Assembly (NCBI GenBank): GCA_026419785.1
Contig: JAODTK010000478.1
Span: forward strand, 124,001 to 188,000
DNA length: 64,000 nt
From: Sclerodactyla briareus
Lineage: Eukaryota; Echinodermata; Holothuroidea; Dendrochirotida; Sclerodactylidae
Reading direction: 5' to 3'
A program made the translations under genes and the position numbers. This document shows positions 23,440 through 36,119 of the stretch, piece after piece; position 1 is the first letter of the stretch; each line of letters begins with the position of its first letter. The notes below the pieces were generated by a model. That model saw only the letters and a program-made list of their open reading frames with translations. It ran no database searches and was not told the DNA's origin.

Positions 23440-24660
23440 CACTGCAAGTCTGGGGGCCGCTAATTTTGCATAACTTACGCGAAAAATGTCAGGTTGTCGG
23501 ATTTGAAACGAAACTAACTATGGTTGAGACTATGGTTGTTGATCCCGAAAAATGTGAAGGTCATTTCAAGGTCATCGGAGGATAAATGCCTAATTCGGGC
23601 GACCTCCAACTTTGTCATATTTGAACGGAAACTTGGTGGATGGGGACTACATTTGTTCCTTACAAAAGTTATTAAAGGTCATATCAAGGTACAGTGGTTC
23701 AAATTTGCATAATTATGTGACTTTTGTACATTGGTAGATTAAAACAAAACTGGTGAATGAAGGATGAAATATCTTAGTTTCTGACCAAAATGACTGTGTG
23801 TATGGGGCGATTAGATACTTTTCCCAATAAGTGCACACAAAACGCGGAGATATACACGTGGGCGTTTAACCCGCCTACACATGGCTAGTTTATTATATTA
23901 ATTACTGATAAAGACAGACTGAATTTACACAGTCATAACAGTGTATGGATGGGATGTGTGTGTGAAACGCCTAGCTTTGTTGAGACGACATTCGACCCCA
24001 TATTTGTGATCAGGTCAAGTGTCATATGAGGTCAACAGAGGTCCAATTCCGGAAATTTGGACACGGAAGTTAAACTGATTACTTGAACCATATGGTGTCA
24101 GGGTCGTAGTTCAAATCAAAGTTGAAACTGCATGGTCGGACAAGTATATCAGCCCTAGTGCTTTCGATGTAGGTTGAGAGGAGGGAGCGCTTTGAGAACA
24201 TTGAGAATTGGCTGAAAATTTGCTCCACCATACAAAAAACTATACGACGCACCTCTGAATACGGCTTGTACTTGGTTATGGGTACAAAATGATTCATAAT
24301 GATTTGGGAAGGTTCGAAGGTCAAGCGAAGTCAAGTCCAGAAATATAGTTAAACACGGACGATAAGTACAGATTTCGGTCAATAATGTTAATATTGGTAG
24401 CAGCTTTCTTATGGGAGAGCATATGGAACACGTTGCTTTGTTGTGGCCTCGGAAAGAAACAAAATTATATTGGTAATGTTACCCTAATAATAAGATAACC
24501 TCACCCTGGTCTATGTGGGATAGAAGTTCAACATGGTATGTACATGAAATCGGGACAGGATTAGCTTCACCAGTCATGCTGGGGATCAGTTGAGGAATCA
24601 CTTTCGACCTATAATGTGTCTTCATGATCGTGGTTATGATTGCGTAATTAATATTTATGT
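23440..24660. repeat. AGGTCA-rich satellite fragments (diverged)
   Basis: Pieces such as 'aaggtcatttcaaggtcatc' (about 23560), 'aaaggtcatatcaaggt' (about 23675), 'gaggtcaacagaggtc' (about 24027) and 'cttatgggagagcatatgg' (about 24408) recur in the arrays at 36.1-37.5 kb and 42.6-43.0 kb. Strong divergence; no coding content. Confidence 0.55.
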
Positions 24661-24670
24661 TATTTGGTAG

Positions 24671-24740
24671 ATTCTTCCAAAACAATAGGCGATTGGACTT
24701 AGACGAGGGCGTTTTCGCTAGTGTACCTGCACACCCTGAT
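24671..24740 (+). CDS. LRR mini-exon 7 (70 nt), tentative
   Basis: It follows 'ttatttggtag' and ends at a perfect 'gtaagt'. The open reading gives FFQNNRRLDLDEGVFASVP. The N-N-x-x-L-x-x-D/L-x-x-G-V-F pattern is LRR-like, with Arg in a usual leucine site. It is 70 nt, so the intron phases do not match the earlier exons exactly (in phase 2, out phase 0). Polypyrimidine support upstream is weak. It continues the plus-strand LRR series, so a common gene is plausible. Confidence 0.4.
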
Positions 24741-24749
24741 GTAAGTAGA

Positions 24750-26811
24750 TACTCCGATGACGTGAAAAGGGTCAGTTCATAGGAGTCTATTCAAGCTGTC
24801 ACTCTTAAGCTGTCACTTTTAAAACAGCTTTCATGAACCTCTTTCCATAAAACAAAGAAAAAAAATATGAAGATGAAATATGCATGATCCCTTCTCAGGA
24901 GCATTGTATTTAGAAATAATTGGCCACTTCTTACAATTCCTCGTTCATGAAGTTAGTCATTTGGCTATTATTAGGAAGAATGTATAGTTACAATACTCGA
25001 CTCAACGTTCATAATGCAAAAAATGTTTGTGTAAATTTATCTGGCAGTTTCAGTTAAAGTTTCAGTTAAAATGGGTTTAATGACAATTGCTTGGGAGAAA
25101 GACGATTAAGTATATCATTCGTGAAATTTAGATTGTAACACTGTCTTTCAGAGAAGAGTGTGAGAAGAGTTAATCTACCATTATCAGGACCATTGCTCAG
25201 ACAGTGGTGCTATTTCCTCAATAAGCCGGAACGTTGAGTGAAGGTCAGGAAAAAATGTTGAGGGAAAAATGACTGTTGTGCCAATTCAGAATTGGAGGGA
25301 CAGGTTGTATCGAACAGGACTGTATATATGGACTTTATAATTCGATGGCGATTGAGCCATTGGAGGTTTTATTCCAAACCGTTGGTAACAAGATCTTGAC
25401 CAGCACAGCAAGGAAGGGTGTTTTGTTTCTGTTCGGACCACCTTCAAAGTGAATTTGATTTTGTCAGACAATGCGGTAGCAAGATTCATAAAGGTGCGGA
25501 GAACTTCACTGCTATTCCCGCAAATGAAAAAGGGAAATATATCACCAATGTATCATAAGGAAGCATTGCCTCAAGTGTGGGAGAGGCTGCCAATGCCTTT
25601 ATGATGATCCATTGATACATTAGCAAAACTAGGGGCCATCTTGGTTCCCACGTCCTTACTGGTTCTGGTGTATGTGTAAAATTGGAAGAGAAATAGTTAT
25701 GCTTCAGAATGAAATTGATGAGAGACGCTGTGCCTTTAAGAATAACAGTATTAAAATGTTTCTGGACGAATACCTCACGAGCTTAACCATGAGGGATGTC
25801 GGGGTAGTGGGATGTCAAATCCATGTGCGACAAAGCAGGGATGTTCAGGAAGATTGGGGACCTCTATGGATAATAATGATGGTGGATAACATTGTTACAG
25901 CTGTTTTTTTCTCTGGGTAGTTGAGTCAAATCGGATCTGACAGAGTCCACGGCTTATCTAACTGTGTGTTCGGCAGGGTGCCTCAATTATGAACCCAAAC
26001 TTGGCTTTTTACCGTTTTCGGGGATGAGGCAAATGGTTGCCTTTGTTGGCGGCCAATGGTCTATTTGTAGAAGTAAATTTTAATCTATGGTTTTCAGTAA
26101 TGTCAGATAGGCCACCGTAGTTTCTTCCGGTTGAAAAAAGTGAGTTACTATATGATGTAGGGAATACGTAATAGCCTAAGCGCGCGTCTCTTGTATAGTA
26201 GTTCATTTGGTATAAGCGGGCTGACTGCATAGTAATACATGTGAATTGCCGTAGGAATGGTCGTTGTTTTAGCACAGTTTTCTTGTCTGTCGTAATTACA
26301 ACTTTACGACGAAGATTTGGTGATAGAGGGTCAGGTGGTTGTTGGTGGGCTTCTGGGGTGAGTCGTCGGACGTAGTCGTCAGCATGTTACTTGTGCTGTG
26401 ATACGACATTAAGAAGCCATGTATTGTTGAGTTGGACATTTCATCGTTTCGAATGAAGTTGCCATTTGTATAACATGTAGGTAGGATAGTTGTTCTAAAG
26501 ATGAGTGCATTGCAAATTTGTTGGGGTAGGTAGGGTAGGTTAATTTGCTATTTGCCAGCGTTGTGGTTGGTTTTCATGCGGAGGCTCGTCGGTATTTCTA
26601 GAGTTGAGTGATTTGTGGGATATCTGTATGTGTAGGCAAATTCCAGCGTGGGCAGGATACAAACTGTTTTGCGTGCACAAACTTTATGTAAAGTTCATGT
26701 AATTAGTGATGAGTGACATGGTAAAAAGAAATAGTTATAAGTATTGTATTTGAGGAGAATGGTGTGTGTATTTGGTATGTCGTCCGAGTGTACATTTGGA
26801 CAGTACCATTG
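24750..26811. other. Featureless stretch
   Basis: No domain, repeat family or RNA gene recognised. Open frames up to 88 codons lack motifs. Confidence 0.4.
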
Positions 26812-28109
26812 GAAGTGTACAGGCGTCACAGGTGGGGAGAGGTGGGGAACATGTCCCCCCCACTTTCAAAAAGAAATGGGGGGGGATAAATATCGTTGTC
26901 CCCCCCCACTTTTCCGGACGTAATAAAAATTAATAGGCACATGCCGATTGTGTTTATCACTCTAAACGTGGTCCCAATCAGGGGGAAACTTCAAGATTTC
27001 AGGGGAGAGAAAAATGTATATAAAGGTAATCATTTTGCAGGATTTTTTCAAGTGTGAATTCTTCTCGTTTACAAACGCAATTACTAGGCAAGTTTAAACC
27101 CTTTCCACATCTCCCAATCTATCAACCTCAATTATTATAATGTATTTTTTAAGGGGAACGGCTGCAAGCGAAAGGCAAAAGAGGGATGAATGGGGAGAAA
27201 AAGGTGGGAACCACTGATTCAATTTTGTATAACAAACAATAATCGCGTGGAAATCGTCTTAAGTCCACTGATTGCGGACCCCAGTTGGAGGAGATAGATC
27301 TGCAGACCCGACTATGGCCGATGGAAGGATTTACCCACGCTTTCATACGAATTCTCGAATTGTGAATCGACTAGCAAGAGTGAGATAATTGTTCGAGTGT
27401 TTCGGCGCGCATGGCGGTTTTCCTTCCAGGCGTTGTAGGTAAATATGCGATGAATGCTTCGGAATTCATTTCGTTCACCCGATTAATTTCAGAAGACTTG
27501 GGGCCTACTGCCCACCCCCCATCTCCCCATTCTCTGAGATGAAAAAATTCGGGGGGAACTTCGTGGAAAATATGGAAGGAAAGGCAAAGTGGAAGAAAAT
27601 TGCCTGAATTTTCCGCAGTCTTTTTCGATAAAATGCCCGGGAAAACATGCATTTTTGCGCCCTCCGCGCGCGCCGGTAGGTCCAAAGAGACCGACTTGTA
27701 AAAATTAGGGTACAAATTTTCTTCTCCCAAATTTGGTGGTTCCCGTACGCCTATTGCTTTCCCCTTCGATCTCACCAGAGACGTTCGGTAGGCCCTGGAT
27801 CCAACGCAACAAAGCCAGAGTAGAAAAAGGGAATAAAAGAAAAAAAAAAAACATGTGATACTCGGTAAATCATCTTAATATGCACAATGACGACTTTTTT
27901 GTTCTTTTACTCAAATCAACAATTTAGATGGGTGCTATTGAGCTTGGCAAGTGCCGTTTCCGTCGAACCCTAGAGGGTTATAAAATATAAAAATCTGAAT
28001 TTCTTAGTGCACTCACGCCAACCAAATGGTGGCGCTCGCTTAGATGGTTCATTTGCATTCGATGAGTCCCCCCCACTTTTCCAAACGCTCCAACGCCCCT
28101 GGAAGTGTA
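26812..28109 (-). mobile_element. Non-autonomous hAT-like transposon, copy 2, with 8-bp target duplication
   Basis: The element occupies 26820-28101 and is flanked by the perfect direct repeat gaagtgta (26812-26819 and 28102-28109). Its ends are CAGGCGTCACAGG on the left and, read inward from the right, CAGGGGCGTTGGAGC. An 8-bp duplication with CAGGGGC-type ends is the signature of the hAT superfamily. It aligns in reverse complement with both halves of copy 1. Poly-C/poly-G blocks followed or preceded by 'cactttt'/'aaaagtg' mark both ends. A 134-codon minus-strand frame (27371-27775) shows no transposase motif. Confidence 0.8.
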
Positions 28110-29860
28110 TATGTTGTGTGTGAGTAAGGTGTGTTTCACGGGGTGATGAGTGGTTAGTAGTGCTTGGATGTTCGGTTGTTTTTATTAGAGAGCGTGGTGT
28201 ATGCGAGGCTGTGAGTTTGCGTAGATTACCTTGTGTGAAGCTTTGCCAGGGTATTTTAGGCGGCCTTGACATATTTATCGTTTTATTTTTGGTATCCGGC
28301 GGCCCAACAAAAGGACTTCGATGGTTCTTCATGGTCACCGACCGGGAGGGAACAATGGTTACGCTGAGCCACAGGGCCGTGTGGCCGTTTTTTCTTTCCC
28401 AAACCGTTGCGTAGAGTCCAGCCGAGGTTTTGAGATCCACGGATCACGGTCTCGTGGCCGGCTGGGGCGGACTGTTAGTGTGATCTCAGTTTTTTTTTTA
28501 TATATTTTTTGAGAAGAACAGGAAGCACATTTTCTGGACGGGCCGTCCGGAACCCTACTACGTTGTTATATACTGTTGAATGAGAAAAAAGTGGAAGCTT
28601 CAGATTTCCGGGGTTCTGACGAGTTTTGTGTTTGTGTGTGAGTTTCCCCGCCGAACGAACTCCTCGAGAAAAGCGATTACCTTGTGACCCATAAAAACAG
28701 ACGTGTGGCCAAGGACCTAAACTACTTGAAACAACAAATATTTAGGAATTAAAAGCCAACTTACAGAACTAAATGAGAAACGTGCCGCCGTGATTAGCAG
28801 ATGTTGTATGTACAGTGAAGAAGGGTCATATCAGGCGACATTGCCCGAGAAAGGAAGAGGAGGTTTTGTCTCAGTGTCCCGGACATACCAATGGGGTGCA
28901 GGCAGTAGGCCCATTAGTCTGATTCCAGGCAAAGGAAGGAAATAATGATTGGCCGAAACTCAAACGGAGAAAGGGAGTGCCAGCAACAGCACGCACAGCA
29001 GTAGGAGAGTTTCGGAAGTAAGAGACCCCAAACATACCTCACCAACGGGGACGCGAGAGAACCGACCCAAGTTTGTCTGACAATACCCAACTTCCTCTTT
29101 GATTCTGTTTTTTCGCGTTTCTTTTATCGCGCGGAATTCATGAGGCGGCGCCAGCGGATGCAAGCAAAGAGGAGCGGCAGCAAGTGGAAGATGGCACCCC
29201 CCCCCCCACGGGGAGCTCTCAGCGTATGACGGGATGGAATTCCGCTGAGAGTGATGTGGCAGGGTAGGTGGGGTGAGTTACGGGAAGGCTAATGCGGCAG
29301 GACTTAGCCGACGTAGGCGACTGAGGGTATTATTGGAGGGACGTCTTTTACGGAACCACTATTGCTAAGGAGACGGAGTCAACGAGCAATGGTTGTTAGA
29401 CGGGGCAGTCCCGTTTCAAAAGCACGGAAAATGGGGAAAAAATGGAGGCCGGGTACGGGCTGTCGACGACTTCATAGCCCTGACTGACTTGAGGTACTCA
29501 TTGTAGAGAACGAACTGAAGGAAGAGCTAAAAGTGGCAAGTTCTTTGCCTGTTAAGATTCAGAGGAAGACAGGAATATTGGTGGCAAGAGCAATTGTTGA
29601 AGCTTCGTCAGCTGAGGTGGGGTACCTTTACTCCTCTTAATGTGGGGGATGTGAAGGAGCGGGACGGTCAAGAAACAAGATTTGATGAAGACGAGGAAGG
29701 AAAACTATTCTGGTGGGAATCAGACTCAAGGGAATGCAGAGTTACGCCTTGTTATTTAGATGTCAATTCGTAATTCGCCCCACTTGATGTGATAAGTTGC
29801 CCTCACATTTAATGGGGGGGTTTGTTTTTTTATTTTGGGTATGTCTTCGCCCCACCCACA
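28110..29860. other. Possible gag-like remnant, otherwise unassigned
   Basis: At about 28822-28850 the plus strand reads KKGHIRRHCPRKEEE. The G-H-x4-C half of a CCHC zinc knuckle is preceded, one base out of frame, by TGT-TGT codons. That is the arrangement of a retroelement Gag nucleocapsid. No protease, RT or LTR pair was found nearby, so this is weak. A poly-C run lies at about 29199. Confidence 0.2.
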
Positions 29861-29905
29861 TATATATAGAGATATATATATATATATATATTATAATATA
29901 CTAGA
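29859..29905. repeat. (TA)n microsatellite
   Basis: Imperfect TA/GATA tract. Confidence 0.85.
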
Positions 29906-31170
29906 TAGATATAGATTCTATGGCCCGTTGAATGTCTATTACTACTTTACCCAAAACCTTCAAGGTTAGTTTTAGTTCGTATTCGAAGCATGTTTCACAC
30001 TTTGTCCTGGGAAAAAGATAACCTAAACTTCACCCCCTTTAATTTGTTCTTTTCTCACCTCTTATAGAACTTCTGTTTTCACAACAGCATGGCAGGTATT
30101 TCCAATGAGTGGTCGGAAAACGACGGCAACGCTTCCGTGTAAAGTATTGCTTTAGTATGGGACGACAGGCATATGCGTGAAATTGTGGTGGCGAAACAAT
30201 CGATAATAAACGACAACTACACTATCGATGGAAGAACACGCGGGACGGCGTTCATTACAATTAGATGTGTATATGTTACTAGGTAATTAAAATTTAGCAG
30301 AGCATCTACCAATGACGATCCAAGCTGATTTCAAATCGTCATCAAGTTCTCGCGTACATTTGAGAACTTGTCAGAACCTCAACGAAATCCAACCATAGTT
30401 TGTTGTGGTGCCTTGTTTTTTTATTATTTTTATAAACAACCAATAGCGGGGTACCACTCCAAAAGGGTTTTAACACACCAAATAGAAAGTTCATCGAATA
30501 GTTAGAGGAGTTGTTAAGGAGATGTGAAAACAATCACCTCAGGACACTTTAATTCCGTATAGTGAAACTAGACGCATTTTCATCTGGAAAATGTTCAGAC
30601 TCAAAGGGATCACAGTCTATATTCATGCATAAATATGCTCCCCCCAGTTCATAAGGGAGAGCGTACTGCTAAATACGAATTGGATGGAAAACGTATTGTC
30701 TTATGTTAGTAAAACAGGGCCTAGGTAGAGTCCTGAAATTCGCAGAACTCCGCTCAACCGTTTCAGATAATGATACTTTTGTATCATCATATATTGGCCT
30801 GTACTTTGATGCATTCAGGTCGAGCTGCCAAGTCATGCTTGTCTAAGAGTCCCACAGGTATGGCGGGTGTGTGTAACTGTACTGAGGGTTCTGAAAAAGT
30901 ATACAATCATCAGTAAACGTTCCGAGAGAGTGTATGCTAAAACGGTCCGTCAGAGGATCTAGGTTATAAAAAAAAAACAGCAAGGGACCCCAGTACTGTG
31001 TTTACTTTACGATGAGACGATTTCAAGTAATGGTTTAACATTTATGACAACACGCATGAGTACGATTGCTCAGAAACAAATTGATCGCGTGCAAATGCAG
31101 GTGGTGGAACGTATGGTGTTTTGGGGAAGGGAGAGATCTTTTCGCAAAAGGATGGTCTTCACCTCAAGGT
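29906..31170. other. Featureless stretch with one weak LRR-like exon candidate
   Basis: 30068-30138 lies between 'cttatag' and 'gtaaag', is 71 nt, and reads NFCFHNSMAGIS in the entry frame of the LRR exons. The rest (EWSENDGNASV) departs from LRR. Nothing else was recognised. Confidence 0.2.
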
Positions 31171-31179
31171 TACCAGGCG

Positions 31180-32370
31180 GGCAAGCTAGAGGCCATGAGT
31201 TTTACTAGTGTTGTCTGTTAGAATCCATCATTCGGGATAATATTTGTCCCACTTTTCAATGACTATAGTCTAATCGAGTAGTTCGCAACATATGAGCCTG
31301 TGACAAGGTTATCATTGGAGCGTCTCTTGCTTAGATTGAGAGGTTGTGGCATTGAGGAATGTTTTTGAGGATTCGTCAGTGGCTTCGCAATAGGGAACAA
31401 CGAGTTGTCTCAATGCGCGTAGGTTCTCCGGGCAAAAGGTCTAGTGGTGTTCCCCAAGGATAGGTTCTCGGTGGGCTTTTATCAATACCAAGGTTGTATC
31501 GGGAGGTTGATCGAACGATGATGTTGCAATGTTCAAAGGATCTGAGATAATTTCCAATTGGTCTTCCGATTTCAATGCCGAAAGTGCAAAGTTAGCATGT
31601 TGTTCACAATCGCAACGTTCTTTCACAGTTAAATGGGCAAATATTTCTTCAGGTGAAATCAGAAAAAGATCTCGGAGTTTATTTTGATTCTTCTTCGGAA
31701 CCTTCTAAGCCGGTGCTAAAGCGCAAGAAATGGTAACGGGCTTCTTGGCTTGATTAGACGTCATTCAGTTTCATCAGAAAGTTATTGTTGTCAGGTTGTT
31801 TAAGCAGATGGTGGAGACCTCATGGAGTATTCTGTCCAAGGATGGAACATAGTTCGAACGACAAAAGGTAATTGAAAACGTTCAGCGGAGGGCGACTAAA
31901 TTAATTCACTGTCTTAGAGATTTACCTCAAGAGGAGAGCTTGAGGCCAGTCTTGGTCTAAAGTCGAGGGAGCGAAACGAATCGAGGTGATTTTGATTTGA
32001 TTCAGTCTTTTTAAAAAATGTTCATGGATTCAAGAGCCCTTCTTTCCACTATTTCTTGAGTTTTCCAAAGGTACCACCAATAGGGTAGGGTCATTGCTTC
32101 AAGCTTCTTGTAAACGTTGTAGGATTGCACATTCGGAAAATTTATTTTCCCAGAGAGTATAATGAGTGGATAGCCGTTCCTGAAGATGCTGTTCTGTATA
32201 AGAGGTGAATGCATTTCATGAACAGTCTTGATCATTTTTCAGGAAGTGTGGGCGAATTCTTCCACATTTGGGTGTTCTTTCTCTTTTGGGATCGTGTTGT
32301 GGCTCCAGAGCTCTCATGAGGGTTTTGTCCTCCTGGCCCCTTTTCACTAAAATAAACCTCATCATCAATG
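31180..32370 (+). pseudogene. CR1-like LINE, 5'-truncated, second copy
   Basis: Same family as the insertion at 14.3-16.2 kb. The matches are SIIRDN-like (about 31228), a FGSVASQ/REQRVV-like block (31375-31410), the 'SGVPQG' block (31442-31460), EKDLGVYFDSSSEPSKPVL (about 31665-31722), the 'NFFSQRV' equivalent (LFSQRV, 32140-32157) and NAFHEQS (about 32210-32230), then a short tail 'cactaaaataaac'. Stops and shifts are frequent, and the YADD-containing palm is not readable, so the copy is dead. It ends against the minus-oriented AGGTCA satellite. Confidence 0.75.
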
Positions 32371-32379
32371 TGCAACAAG

Positions 32380-33670
32380 GCTGACATTGGCCAAAATATC
32401 GATTGTTCACAATATCCCGCATTTTCCACTCCAGATGACTTTGGATCTGGACCCAAAAACAATATGGGCGCATGGGGATATGGCTCACTCCAATATGGAA
32501 AACCCACATTCTAAGTATGAGCCTTATCCAGCCAGGTGGGTCGCGTTAGCGTTTTGTAACGTATAAATTTGGTAGACATTTTCAGTATTATTCTTCTCCC
32601 AAAACTACCTCGCGTCTTAACACAAAAAGCAATTGGGGTTCTTATTACTTCCCATGAGAACGCCCGCATACTAATTTCAAACGAATGGCTCAGGCATCAT
32701 TGGATTATCGTGCGTTACAAGATTTCCAGACTTAGACCTCTGTTGACCTAGAAAGACCTTTGATCCGACCACCAAAGCAACAGGGATCATGTACTCATAT
32801 GAGGAAGAACAACATACTGAGTAGTCTAGGTGAGATTGAGCTATCGTGTAACAGGCTAAATTGGCCAAAAGAAACAATGTTCAGTAAAAAAAAATTGCTT
32901 TCTTGCCCCCCCCCCCCCCATAAAAAAGCTGCACACCGTTATTCAAACCAAGCAGGACCCAGGCATTCTGGACTTATCGTCGGTAACAATGTTTTTTTTA
33001 AGACTTGACCTCTCTTGGACCTTTCACCTGACTTCAAACACATAGGGAAAACATGTACTCACTATTATGGGAACCCATACACCAATTATGAACTTGACCC
33101 ATCCACGTGGGGTGAGTTATCGTGTAAACAGGTAAAATGTTGCCAAATTATGAATAGTTAACATCTTCGCGTTTTTTTTTTAGAAATCTGACCCACTTCA
33201 CACCCGGTTTTCATGGACTATCCATAGAAGTGCATACCATTTCAACCTGATCGGACCAGCATCTGGTGAACCTATCGTCGTAACAAGATTTTCAGGATTT
33301 GACCTTTCTCCTTGACCTCAGAGGACCTCCGGCCTGACCCAAAAACAATAGGGGTAAGAGGTGACATGGGGAACTACTATACCAGTTGATCCTAATCCAT
33401 CTCAGGTGGGGTCGAGGTAATCGTGTGTACAACACCCAATTTGCCAAAATATCATTTTTGCACCAATTTTGTTTTTTTCTGACTAGTATTCACCCACGCC
33501 AAACCAAAAACAAATGTTTCCGTACACTCCATAAGAAAGCTACACACCAAATTTCAACAAGATGGGACCAACCATCTGGACTTATCGTGTTTACAACTAA
33601 CACCAATCATGAGCTTCCATCCATCTCGGGTGGGGTCGAGTATCGTCGAGTAATCTTGTTAACAAAGCTA
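32380..33670 (-). repeat. AGGTCA-type satellite array, minus orientation
   Basis: Read on the minus strand it shows the same succession as the plus arrays elsewhere: 'gatggg...tcaactggtat', 'cccatgtgagtac', 'cctattgtttttgggtcagg', 'ggtca...aggtca' and 'ttgttaacacgataactc'. About four diverged units of roughly 300 bp (two half-units each). A poly-C run interrupts it at about 32906-32919. No coding content. Confidence 0.7.
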
Positions 33671-34082
33671 GGTTCACACAAACACACACACAACCACCAC
33701 ACATAAACTGTCATGGAATGGCAGAATTCCTTAACTCGTCAGAATAAATAAAAACTAAAATACTATTGATATAGTCTAATTAATTCAGCCTGCAATAATA
33801 ATTGACATTCCTGTGTGGGTTAAGTTGATATTGTAATGAATGTGATTGTGATTTGTCAATGCTTCTTGCAAAACATTTGGTATTGATATTGAGCAATCCT
33901 ATTACAATTATAACTTCATTGCAGGCACTTATATGACCAACCGTTGAAGAGGCATCTAAGCAGAGCTTTAGGAGGATTACAACAGCCATGTCATTGTGAG
34001 CATTGGAAACTACTGTTTTTTTTATTCCCTTGCGAAGTCAGGTGAACTAGGCAGTCATGATCGTTTTTTTTTTGGCGCGCGC

Positions 34083-34186
34083 AGGTATGTATGTATGTAT
34101 GTATGTATGTATGTAGTATGTATGTGAGTATGATGTAGTGTATGTATGTATGTATGTTGTATGTTGTATGTATGTAGTACGTATGT
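34083..34186. repeat. (TATG)n microsatellite
   Basis: About 100 nt of 'gtatgtat' repeats with interruptions, directly upstream of another AGGTCA satellite unit. Confidence 0.95.
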
Positions 34187-34480
34187 ATTGATGACGCCTG
34201 GCTTCTGGAACGCGCATAAACTCGACCCCAACGAATGGATGAAGCTCATTCTCACCATGATGAGCACATCATCCCTATTGTTCGGGGTCCAAGTCCGAAA
34301 ACCTGTAAATACCCCCCGATGGGGCCAGAACGGTTGCTTATTCAAGAAATTTGGTGTTAACTTTTTTATGGATGGGGCTCATACCTAGTACGCTTGTGCC
34401 TCGATGATAAGTACATGAATCCTTTTGCTTTGGGGGTCAGGTCGAGGTTTCATCTGAGTCACCAGAGGTGAAAGGCTGTA
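34187..34480 (+). repeat. AGGTCA-type satellite, single unit
   Basis: It contains 'gatgaagctcattctcac', 'atgatgagcacatc', 'ggggtcaggtcgaggtttc' and 'gtcaccagaggtgaaagg', all of which recur at 36.1-37.5 kb. Confidence 0.65.
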
Positions 34481-36110
34481 AACCTGTCGCAAAAAATTGC
34501 GGCAATATCGTGGTATTGATGCATAGTGATGAAAAAAACTAAACGACAGAATACCCACAGGATAAGGAAAATGATATATAACCCCTACTATTCTTACTTT
34601 CAAACTTTTACTATACACATTTAAGAGAAAATATAATTTGAATAACTTGGCCAGTATTTGTTCAAGAATCCAATGCACCCACTATGCCTTATTGCCCGCC
34701 TTACCTCATAGACGACATACCCAGTCACGCAAGTACATTGCCTAATCCGAAGTGAAAGTGGTCTTCTTCCTATTACCCACAAAAATAAGATATCGTCGCT
34801 AAGTCTGACCTATCACATTTTTGAGGTTTCAAACTACACCAAATAACGAGTAACAAATTCACAGATGCCAATGGTCCACGTCAAAAAATTGAATTGACGA
34901 AAATACCCCCTCTCTCTCTCTGAATTCCAAAATAAACCATTTCTCTCTCAATTCCACATAAGAATCATCTCTCAATGCCCTCCCCAGAACCAAATTTCCC
35001 TCAGAGTCTCTAGGGTCACAGAGCCCAGCTCCTCTCCCACAGCTAACGCTCCTTTCCTGTTTTCTGTCAACCTCGTTCTCGCTCACTGTTAACCCGTGGC
35101 TCGACTCAGCGCTGCTACCCTTCACACCCACACTCCACACCCCCGGCGCTGGTGTCTTCCCAACCCGGGACCGTATCGACCGGGTCACCTGCTCCCCAGT
35201 ACGTACCAGGCCCGTGAACGAGCAAACCTCGAATAATTCGCTTGCTAATGTCTGCGGGCAGCATGGACCCCGACCTTGTGCCTGCTACTACCGACTCACA
35301 AGAAAATCCGACAAATTCAAAAGGACAAAACAAACTCCACCAAATTCAAGTACGTGAAAACAATACATTACAACTGTCAACGCGAACGGCCAACAACACC
35401 TTATTACACACAAGGCCCAACCCTAAATCTTGACTACTACTACCGTGGTCCTGTCCCATGCCATAAATAACCAAACTCAAACCAACCCCCGACCCGTTAC
35501 CTACACAGGCACAGCCCCTTCCCGACTGCACTATATGTAACACTAGTTAAGTACTCACAGTGTATCATGACGTATGAACTCATCCGTAGGCAGAATCCGG
35601 CACAACAGACGGCAGACTGACACTTTGTCACCGCACGCGCCTGTAGCAAAACGCTGTAATGAATACTCCCTCAGACCATTTGACGAGAGGATACAGACGA
35701 ACGCCAAAAACGTACACCGACGCCAATGAACCCCTCGATCATTCAATTGCGATATGGGGACGTTTCGCCTAAAAACAATGTACGGCTGACTACTTTCCTG
35801 GACAACCGTTTCACCCCAATCAAACACAGTCGGTTGTGATACGCACAGGCAATAGAAACTTATACCCCAATCCAAACAATAGATCCTTGAACAACTCACA
35901 TTGTAACAAACACGCCATTACGTTTTGGACTATGAACAATTACCTATGCAACCGGCCCTAAAACCCACGCAACCCAACCGGACCTATAATCCCCATAGTC
36001 CCTCTATTGTCGTCCACAAAGTAATATAGTACGGAAGGCCAAGTAAAACCCTAATAATGACTGCCACCCAACTCTTTAAAGTGCGGTGCCTTGGAGTCCA
36101 GAACGGTTTG
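34481..36110. other. C-rich stretch without recognised gene
   Basis: Base composition shifts to C-rich on the plus strand (about 34860-36050). Minus-strand frames of 109 codons (34859-35188) and 114 codons (35555-35899) carry no motif I know. A similar C-rich texture occurs at 44.0-45.3 kb. An unrecognised repeat is possible. Confidence 0.3.
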
Positions 36111-36119
36111 TCAGACAGT

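Noticed and set aside
28160-28512. Overlapping plus-strand frames (84 and 63 codons) and a 156-codon minus-strand frame
   Set aside because: Mutually overlapping frames on both strands just outside the hAT element, without any recognisable domain.
35555-35899. 114-codon cysteine-containing minus-strand frame
   Set aside because: No known motif or splice structure; lies in a C-rich stretch where open frames arise easily.
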